22,256 nucleotides of DNA from Chloroflexi bacterium UBA4733 (GTDB lineage Bacteria > Chloroflexota > UBA4733). The notes under the pieces are model-generated. The model ran no database searches, had not been told where the DNA came from, and saw nothing but the letters and a program-made list of their open reading frames with translations. Numbering within the stretch: the stretch's first letter is position 1; the number at the start of each line of letters is the position of its first letter. The stretch spans positions 7,781 through 30,036 of the forward strand of contig DHIZ01000198.1 of assembly GCA_002404055.1 (NCBI GenBank). The letters are read 5' to 3'. A program made the position numbers and the translations under genes. Positions 16,528-22,256 of the stretch are shown piece after piece.

Positions 16528-17595
16528 TCAGCGCAGCCAGTGATCCAGGTGCATGGCCACGAAATCGTCGTCGGTCAGGTGAGGGTAGCTCGCGCAGACG
16601 CGGTCGATCTCGGCCATTTGACCCGGTGAGAGGTCCTCTCGCGGGTCAAGGCACCAGCGGCCGCGCAGCAGCCCCTGGCGGCGCAAGATCTCGTGGAGGC
16701 CGGGAATGCAGCCGGCGAATCCATGAGTCGGGTCGAACAGCGCCGCGTTCGCGTCGGTGAGCTCGTTGGCGTGCGTCAGCAGCGTCATTGGCACCCCGTC
16801 GTCGCCCTCGGCCAGGGAGTGTACGGCTTCCAACAGGCCGACTGCCTTGCGCGTCCAGACTGCCCATTGCCCAAGGAGGCCGCCGACGATGCGCACGGTT
16901 ACCGGCTGGCCGGCGGCGGACAGGCGGTAGGGCGTCAGCAAGTCGTGGACGATGTGGTCGTCGTTCCCGGTGTAGAGGGCGATGTCGCCCGCGCGTCCGG
17001 CAGCGGCAACGCCGCGGACAACGTCTAGCGTCTGGTAACGGTTGAACGGAGCGATCTTGATAGCGACCACCTGCTCAATCGCGGCGAAGCGCCGCCAGAA
17101 GGCGTAGCTGAGCGGGCGGCCGCCGACTGCCGGTTGGAGGTAGAAGCCGAACAAGGGCAAAATCTCAGCCAGCCGCCGGCAGTGCTCCAGCAGCGTGTCG
17201 TCGTCGGCGTCGGGGAAGGCGCCCAGTTGGGGCATGATCACGTCGTAGCCCAGGTCTGCCGCTAGTCGCGCCTCGGCCAACGCCTGGCGTGTCTGACCAC
17301 AGACGCCGGCCACCATGACGATGGGGCGACCCGCCGCCTCGGCGGCTGCTGTCTCTGCCGCCAATTCCAGCACCGGGCGTAGCAAGGCAACGGCGGGATC
17401 GCGAATGGCGAACTGGGTGGTGTGGACGGCGACCGCCAGCCCGCCGGCGCCGGCAGCAAGGTAATAGCGGGTGAGCGCGCGTTGCCGTCGCTCGTCCAGC
17501 TTCCGTTCGGCCGTCAGCGCCAGCGGATGCGCCGGGATCACCAGACCGCGCTGCAACGCTTGCCGGCGCGCCGCCTCCAGCCGCAGTGTCGTCAT
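16528..17595 (-). CDS. Dihydrodipicolinate synthase / N-acetylneuraminate lyase superfamily protein
   Basis: This 355-residue TIM-barrel aldolase is likely of the DapA/NAL superfamily, whose members join or split pyruvate and an aldehyde via a Schiff base. The predicted lysine is Lys180 in VVAIKIAPFNRY, preceded by the strand GFYLQPAVGG that normally holds the Tyr and Pro of the active site. The opening VIPAHPLALT corresponds to the superfamily's first strand, although the usual 'T-P' pair is altered. It is about 50 residues longer than a normal DapA because of a C-terminal extension, so a role in lysine synthesis is unlikely; sugar-acid cleavage is more plausible. I chose ATG 17595 because GAGGAG lies 6 bases upstream, although the frame runs open to 17934. 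It lies 20 bases upstream of the S9 peptidase gene. Confidence 0.83.
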   Translation of the reverse strand: MTTLRLEAARRQALQRGLVIPAHPLALTAERKLDERRQRALTRYYLAAGAGGLAVAVHTTQFAIRDPAVALLRPVLELAAETAAAEAAGRPIVMVAGVCGQTRQALAEARLAADLGYDVIMPQLGAFPDADDDTLLEHCRRLAEILPLFGFYLQPAVGGRPLSYAFWRRFAAIEQVVAIKIAPFNRYQTLDVVRGVAAAGRAGDIALYTGNDDHIVHDLLTPYRLSAAGQPVTVRIVGGLLGQWAVWTRKAVGLLEAVHSLAEGDDGVPMTLLTHANELTDANAALFDPTHGFAGCIPGLHEILRRQGLLRGRWCLDPREDLSPGQMAEIDRVCASYPHLTDDDFVAMHLDHWLR

Positions 17596-17614
17596 GGTTG
17601 CTCCTCTACTACCT

Positions 17615-18679
17615 CTAAAACTTCCCGTCCCGCTTCTCAAATCCCGTAGGCTTCTGCAGCGTCGGTCCCCCCTGCCGCAGCCAGCTTGCTGTCCAGGCCA
17701 GCAGGATGTCAAGCGGCACGCGTGGGGAGCCGAACAGCGCCTGCTGGCGGCTGCCGTCGCTGAGCAGTGCGGTGGCAGCCTCGCTGCCGGTGAACGTGGG
17801 GGGCGGGACGCCAAGCAGTTCGGCCAGGCGGAGGGCCAGGCCGCGCACGGTTTCCGTTCGCGGCCCGCAGATGTTGAGCACCGCTGGCGGGCTGGCGCAG
17901 AGGGCGAACGACTGGAGAATGGCGGCGTCGGCATCGCCCTGCCAGATCACGTTGACGTGGCCCATCGTCACGTCAAGCGGTTGGCCGCTCCGCACAGCGC
18001 GCGCGATGTCGAGGACCACCCCATAGCGCAGGTCGTTGGCGTAGTTGAGCCGGATGAGCGTGGTCGGCGTGCTGTACTGCTCACTGAAGTAGGTGAACAC
18101 GCGTTCCCGCCCGAGGCAGGATTGGGCGTACTCGCCGACCGGCGCCGGTGGGTCGATCTCTTTGGCGCCGCTGGAGCGCGTGTCGCTGAAGGCGTAGACG
18201 TTGCCGGTGGAAAGGGCGACGATGCGCGCTCCTCGAAAGCGCTGAGCGACCAGTCCCGGCAAGAAGGTGTTGAGTGCCCAGGTGGCAGCGAGATTGCCGC
18301 TGCTGCCGAACTTCATGCCGGCGAGGTACAGGACGTTCGGCGCGTCGGGCAGGGCCGCCAGTACACCATCGTCCAGCAGGTCGCAGGCGATGACGGTGAT
18401 GCCGTTGTCGCGGAATCTGGCTGCGACTGCGTCATCGCCAAAGCGTGACACGGCGATCACGCGCCGTCCCGCCTGCCCGGCCGCATCCAGGCTCCGCCGG
18501 GCCATGGCGCAGAGGCTGAAGCCCATCTTGCCGCCGGCCCCGAGGACGAGGATGTCCCCATCCAGGCGGGCGAGCGTTTGGATCGTGCCGTCGCGCGGGC
18601 GGCTCAGGTGCTCCTCCAGCATGGTCTCCGATTGGGGAGCAGCCGTCGCGAGAAAGGTTGGATCGTCGCCTGGCGCCAT
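17615..18679 (-). CDS. NAD-dependent epimerase/dehydratase-like protein lacking the YxxxK lysine
   Basis: This 354-residue Rossmann-fold protein is of the extended SDR type. The nucleotide-binding loop is GAGGKMG (47-53) after strand DILVL. Later come VLYLAGMKFG, a STGNVYAF strand and a C-terminal substrate-binding part with ICGPRTETVRGLALRLAELLG. The usual catalytic Y-x-x-x-K is Y184-A-Q-S-C188, so the Lys is missing and a Cys stands in its place. The family may use another residue or may not be a standard oxidoreductase. I start at ATG 18679; an AAGGAGG lies 13 bases upstream, which is long, and an upstream start at 18748 would overlap the preceding gene. It sits between the deacetylase-like and the DapA-like genes and probably acts on the same substrate. 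Confidence 0.82.
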   Translation of the reverse strand: MAPGDDPTFLATAAPQSETMLEEHLSRPRDGTIQTLARLDGDILVLGAGGKMGFSLCAMARRSLDAAGQAGRRVIAVSRFGDDAVAARFRDNGITVIACDLLDDGVLAALPDAPNVLYLAGMKFGSSGNLAATWALNTFLPGLVAQRFRGARIVALSTGNVYAFSDTRSSGAKEIDPPAPVGEYAQSCLGRERVFTYFSEQYSTPTTLIRLNYANDLRYGVVLDIARAVRSGQPLDVTMGHVNVIWQGDADAAILQSFALCASPPAVLNICGPRTETVRGLALRLAELLGVPPPTFTGSEAATALLSDGSRQQALFGSPRVPLDILLAWTASWLRQGGPTLQKPTGFEKRDGKF

Positions 18680-18726
18680 CGTGTGTTTACAACCTCCTTC
18701 GATGCGTGTTCGGCGCGGCGACGCGC

Positions 18727-20424
18727 TCATCTCGCGTCCCCACCCCATAACGGCAGGATGCAGGGTACGTCCACCACGCGTCGCCGGAAGGTGAACCCCC
18801 AGCGCTCGACGCGCTCCCAGCCGTCCGCTCCCGGTCGACTATCCTCGATCTCGCTCGGGTCAAGCACGAGCAGCGTTGCCGCCCGTAGCGCGTCCGTCGC
18901 TGTGGCTCGCACGATCCCCTGGCTGACCCCCAGGCGGATGCCGCGACGCGCGTGCTCCCAGCGGCCGATGCGGGCGCTGGTCCACCATTGCAGCCCTTGC
19001 GCCTGGGCGAAGGTGATCAGGTGGCCCATGGCGTCCGCGATGCCGGGCTTGGCGACGTGGGCCGGATGGAAGAGGAAGTGCGCCACGCCGCCGCGGGCGC
19101 GGGTGCGCAGGACGAGTGGTTCCGCCAGTTCAGGCGGGGCAGCCACGATCAGGTCCTGGGCGAACAGGTTGATTTCCAGCACATCGCGGAACTGCGAGCC
19201 GTGCGCTGCATCTTCCAGCGGTCGCCAGGGGTGGGAGCCGCCGAAGATGAAGCCGCAGTTGCCCGTCTTGCTGGGGCCTTTGCACTGGTCCACGGTGATG
19301 CCGGCCGCCGCCATCCAGCGAAAGGGTTCCGTCCAGCCTTCCCAGCGCAGATAGTGGTTCTTGTTGGAAGTGATTGGCGATGCGGGCAGCAGCTCGCGTA
19401 GCCAGCGCAACTGGGCCTGGAAGTTGGGCTCGGAGAAGGTGGCATCCGGGTAGGCCGGGGAGTGCGCGTCGTAGTGCAGGCAGACCTCATGGCCGTGCGC
19501 CGCCACGGTCTGGTAAAAGCGCAGCGGGTAGGTCTCCGGGTAGCGGATGAAGCACCAGCTCGACTGGATGCCGTGGCGCTCGACGGCCGCCAGTTCCTGC
19601 CAGGCGAGCGCCTCCACGTTGCCGTCGGTGTCGTGGGAGAGCAGGGCGACCGCCGGCAGATCGTCCGGCCAGTACCAGAGGACGGGCAACGGCTCGCCGA
19701 TCTCCAGACAGAGCGAGCAGATGCTCCGCAGCAACAGGTCGCGCCAATCGTCGCCGACGGGTTCCAGGAAGCACGACTGACCGTCCACGGTAGAGCGATC
19801 CTGCACCCAGTCCAGCACCATGCCGTCGTCGGTCTTGAGGATGCCGTCATCGATGGCGGCGCTGCCGTCGGGCGCAGGGGCGCCGTCCTGGTGGATCGGG
19901 ATGCCTTGCTGGAGATGGACCAGCGTCCCCGGCAGGTCGGCGGCAATCAGCACCGCTCGCTGAGTACGGCAGAGTAACGGCGCGCTGCCCTCGCGTTGCC
20001 TCAGGAGCACCCGTGTGCCGTTGTTGGCGGTCACTGTGACGCCGCCCCAGCAGTGCAGTGAGCTCGTCACGCCGCCCGTGATCACATCGTCGCTGACCAC
20101 CTGGCCGTAGCTCTCGCCCAGCGTGCCTGTCGACCGCACACCAAAGATGGCATCAAGGCCGCTGGGCCCGCCGATGCCCAGGATCGCGCCATGGCGGGCA
20201 AAGGAAGCCACGGCGTTGCGGGCGACCGTATCCAGCGGGGCGTCGTAGGGCAGCAGCAGCAGCCGGTGCGACGCCAGCCCGGCGACCAACTCGCCGGAGC
20301 CGGCAACGTCGAAGGTGATGCCGGCGTGGGCGAGAATCTCGCAGACGTAGGGAGCGAACCAGGCGCGTCCTGCTGCCGCAGCATCGCGCCCGTCCTGCGG
20401 CTCCAGGTAGACCAGCACTGTCAT
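18727..20424 (-). CDS. Polysaccharide deacetylase-like protein with N-terminal amidotransferase-like domain
   Basis: This 565-residue protein is the first gene of the minus-strand unit. Start ATG 20424 has AAGGAG 8 bases upstream. Residues 1 to about 240 resemble a class I glutamine-amidotransferase-like Rossmann domain (LLLLPYDAPLD, then AILGIGGPSGLDAIFG) but show no clear nucleophile elbow. Residues about 255-490 resemble the NodB/CE4 deacetylase fold: H264-D265-T266-D267 for the metal and general base, and H317-x-x-x-H321 (HYDAH) as the second metal motif. No signal peptide is seen, so it likely acts in the cytoplasm on an oligosaccharide or small molecule. Possible products are a deacetylated amino sugar or its conjugate. 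The fold assignment comes from motifs read by eye, and I cannot name a substrate. Confidence 0.7.
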   Translation of the reverse strand: MTVLVYLEPQDGRDAAAAGRAWFAPYVCEILAHAGITFDVAGSGELVAGLASHRLLLLPYDAPLDTVARNAVASFARHGAILGIGGPSGLDAIFGVRSTGTLGESYGQVVSDDVITGGVTSSLHCWGGVTVTANNGTRVLLRQREGSAPLLCRTQRAVLIAADLPGTLVHLQQGIPIHQDGAPAPDGSAAIDDGILKTDDGMVLDWVQDRSTVDGQSCFLEPVGDDWRDLLLRSICSLCLEIGEPLPVLWYWPDDLPAVALLSHDTDGNVEALAWQELAAVERHGIQSSWCFIRYPETYPLRFYQTVAAHGHEVCLHYDAHSPAYPDATFSEPNFQAQLRWLRELLPASPITSNKNHYLRWEGWTEPFRWMAAAGITVDQCKGPSKTGNCGFIFGGSHPWRPLEDAAHGSQFRDVLEINLFAQDLIVAAPPELAEPLVLRTRARGGVAHFLFHPAHVAKPGIADAMGHLITFAQAQGLQWWTSARIGRWEHARRGIRLGVSQGIVRATATDALRAATLLVLDPSEIEDSRPGADGWERVERWGFTFRRRVVDVPCILPLWGGDAR

Positions 20425-20522
20425 GAACGCGACTCCTTCAGCTTGCATGGATTGCCGCTGCAACTATGACCGCTGAACTTCGCGCTGGCAAGGGCCGAGC
20501 GTCTTGCTGGATGTGCCGCCAG

Positions 20523-20552
20523 TTGCCAACCCGTCGGGTCTTCATATACAAT
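20523..20552 (+). promoter_or_regulatory. Sigma-70-like promoter for the SBP gene at 20624
   Basis: TTGCCA (20523-20528) and TACAAT (20547-20552) are separated by 18 bases and stand about 70 bases before the start codon. Both hexamers are close to consensus (TTGACA, TATAAT) in a GC-rich background. No similar pair was found pointing the other way toward the deacetylase-like gene, but such a promoter may exist. Confidence 0.6.
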
Positions 20553-20568
20553 CATTGTTGCAACGATG
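20553..20568. promoter_or_regulatory. Palindromic operator-like site next to the -10 box
   Basis: CATTGTTGCAACGATG is palindromic at 14 of 16 positions with a perfect core GTTGCAAC (20557-20564). It begins right after the TACAAT box, around the expected transcription start, so a bound dimer would block transcription. The central GC and the size fit LacI/GalR-family operators. No regulator gene is in the window. Confidence 0.5.
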
Positions 20569-20623
20569 CACAGAGTCGCCTGGCGACGTGTTGTCGTCGG
20601 CTTTCGGTTAAGGAGTACAACGC

Positions 20624-22168
20624 ATGGCCTTTTCACCAGCATCACCGCTCACTCGTCGCGGACTGTTAACCACTGCGGTCGCTGCGCTCGGCGCCAGCGG
20701 GTTGCTGGCCGCCTGCGGCGGGAGTGCGGCTGTCAGTGCAACCACGGCAGCGTCCAGCGCGGTCACGACGACGGCAGCAGCCGTTCCGACGAGCGCCATC
20801 GCCTCCGCGGCTCCGACGACGACCGCGGCATCCTCGTCGGCTGTAGCGACGACCGCCGTTCAGAGCGTCGCCAGTAGCGCCTCGACCGCCGCAGCGAGCG
20901 TCGCGGCGACGACGGCAAGCGCCGCTGCAACGACCAGCGCCGCCGTGGCGGCAGCGCCCAGCGCGCCGACCGGGGCAAAGACGACGCTCGTCTTCGAGTG
21001 GCCGCAGTACACGCAGGAGAAGACGGACTACGGTAACTACATCATCGACACCTACCAGAAGCTGCATCCGAATATCACCGTGGAGCCGATGTTCAATACT
21101 AACCCGACGCAGAAGCTCACCGTGACGATCGCTGGTGGTTCTCCGCCGGATGTTGGTTGGTTCGGCGCCGGCTGGGCCGCGTTGTTGCAGTCCTTTTTGC
21201 CGCTCGACAGCTTCGTCAAGCAGAATAAGGTTGATCCCAACAACTACTTCAGCAAGCTCTGGCAATCCACCCACTGGCTCGACAAGCAGTACGTGATGCC
21301 GAACGGCTTCACGGTTAGCCTGATGTACTACAACAAGGATCTCTTCAAGGCCAGCGGCATCACGGAATTGACCGAGAAGTCGACCTGGGACGATCTCATC
21401 AGTGCGGGCGCCAAGATCCTGAAGCCGCAGAACAATATCTATGGCGTTGCTCTCGACATGGGCAGCTACTGGGCGGAACTCCTTTACGGCGGCCCGTTCT
21501 GGAGCGCGGACGGGACGAAGGCGACCATCGACAACCCGGTCAGCACCGACATGCTCCAACTGTATAAGGACCTCGATACGAAGTACAAGCTGGTACCGCC
21601 GGCTGATCTGATCAAGGCGGATGGCGGCAACACGCAAGACGTCTTCCTGAAGGGGCACCTCGCTTTTTTTGCCGGTGGGGCCTGGAACCTGGCGCCATCG
21701 CGGCAGACCAGCTTTGACTGGGACATCACGCTACTACCGGTACGCAGCGTCTCCGGTCAGGATCACCAGGCGACCGGCATGTGGACCGAGGAGTTCTTCA
21801 TTGAGAAAGACACCAAGCATCAGCCGGAGGCATGGGAGTTCCTGCAGTGGGTCACCGGTCCTGAGTTGGTGAACTGGGCGGCACAGAACGGGCACATCGT
21901 GCCCGGCCGGACGGACATCGCCAACTCCCCGACCTTCCTGAAGGCCTTCCCCAAGCCTGCCAACATCAGCGCCTTCTTCAAGGCAGCGGACATCGCCATC
22001 CCGGTCGACGTCCATCCTGCCGCGCCCAAGCTCGACAAGGCTCTCGGCGACGCAGTGGGATTGTTCACGGCGAATCCGCAGAAGGCTAGCGCCGGGGAAG
22101 CACTCAAGCAAGCGAACGATCAAATACAGGTGGCTCTGGATAGCTACAACAGTGGCAACAAGAGCTGA
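20624..22168 (+). CDS. Extracellular sugar-binding lipoprotein with very long Ala/Ser/Thr linker
   Basis: This 514-residue SBP starts at ATG 20624 with TAAGGAG 8 bases upstream. The N-terminal signal (LTRRGLLTTAVAALG, Tat-like) ends in the lipobox LLAAC with Cys31 as lipid anchor. Residues 32 to about 119 are almost only Ala, Ser, Thr and Val with a few Pro, a flexible tether that could carry the binding domain away from the cell surface. The mature domain begins TLVFEWPQYTQEK and contains GGSPPDVGWFGAGW, YVMPNGFTVSLMYYN and WEFLQWVTG, which are family 1 SBP marks. It is transcribed away from the six-gene minus unit from a shared control region, so it may import that unit's substrate. Permeases may follow beyond the window edge. 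Confidence 0.93.
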   Translation: MAFSPASPLTRRGLLTTAVAALGASGLLAACGGSAAVSATTAASSAVTTTAAAVPTSAIASAAPTTTAASSSAVATTAVQSVASSASTAAASVAATTASAAATTSAAVAAAPSAPTGAKTTLVFEWPQYTQEKTDYGNYIIDTYQKLHPNITVEPMFNTNPTQKLTVTIAGGSPPDVGWFGAGWAALLQSFLPLDSFVKQNKVDPNNYFSKLWQSTHWLDKQYVMPNGFTVSLMYYNKDLFKASGITELTEKSTWDDLISAGAKILKPQNNIYGVALDMGSYWAELLYGGPFWSADGTKATIDNPVSTDMLQLYKDLDTKYKLVPPADLIKADGGNTQDVFLKGHLAFFAGGAWNLAPSRQTSFDWDITLLPVRSVSGQDHQATGMWTEEFFIEKDTKHQPEAWEFLQWVTGPELVNWAAQNGHIVPGRTDIANSPTFLKAFPKPANISAFFKAADIAIPVDVHPAAPKLDKALGDAVGLFTANPQKASAGEALKQANDQIQVALDSYNSGNKS

Positions 22169-22256
22169 CATGGTCGGCACAGCAGCGGTAGACGGCGTGA
22201 TCGGCGGGTTTCCGTCCGTCAAGGGGGATGACGATGCATCTGAATAGAAGCATGGA
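22169..22256. other. Window edge, no gene recognised
   Basis: These last 88 bases after the SBP stop hold no convincing coding start or hairpin. A permease gene often follows an SBP gene, so the next gene may begin just beyond the edge. Confidence 0.3.

Noticed and set aside
17596..17934. N-terminal extension of the DapA-like protein
   Set aside because: It overlaps the end of the epimerase-like gene by over 300 bases and is low-complexity; ATG 17595 has a strong ribosome binding site.

Overview
This GC-rich window has densely packed genes, GTG and TTG starts with strong Shine-Dalgarno sites, and several sugar-binding lipoproteins with Tat-type twin-arginine signal peptides. Together with a UGSC-type selenoprotein and a GT28-like glycosyltransferase, this suggests a free-living heterotroph, most likely of the Chloroflexota (Thermomicrobia-like). 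That placement is inferred from gene content and is not proven; no rRNA or other phylogenetic marker is present. I saw no tRNA, CRISPR array or insertion sequence.

Layout. (1) 1-3777, plus strand: a carbohydrate ABC importer with the end of one solute-binding protein (SBP), a MalF-like and a MalG-like permease, and a second SBP with a Tat/lipoprotein signal. No ATPase is present. (2) 3938-5017: a class I fructose-bisphosphate aldolase of the FbaB/DhnA type. (3) 5230-6876: the most notable gene. A single 548-codon frame is interrupted by one in-frame TGA at 5524-5526, which lies in a U-S-T-C redox-like motif followed by a SECIS-like hairpin. This is a UGSC-family selenoprotein that ordinary gene callers would split in two. 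(4) 6930-10761, minus strand: a PhyH-type dioxygenase, then a glycosyltransferase fused to a complete cupin domain, then a membrane-anchored glycoside hydrolase overlapping it by ATGA. (5) 10762-11322: a gap holding the orphan C-terminal tail of a sulfatase, followed at 11323-12771 by a third SBP. (6) 12908-20424, minus strand: six closely spaced genes, in transcription order a deacetylase-like protein, an NAD-type epimerase-like protein, a DapA/NAL-superfamily aldolase, an S9 peptidase, a metal-dependent amidohydrolase and a metal-site-less amidohydrolase paralogue. (7) 20425-22168: a divergent control region with a near-consensus promoter and a palindrome, then a fourth SBP with a very long Ala/Ser/Thr linker.

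Working together: the window looks like an accessory catabolic region for exotic saccharides or glycoconjugates. Four SBPs suggest uptake of several ligands. The six-gene minus unit combines deacetylase, epimerase, lyase, peptidase and hydrolase folds, which would suit stepwise degradation of an unusual sugar, sugar acid or amino-sugar conjugate. The substrate cannot be read from the sequence, and this pathway assignment is inference.
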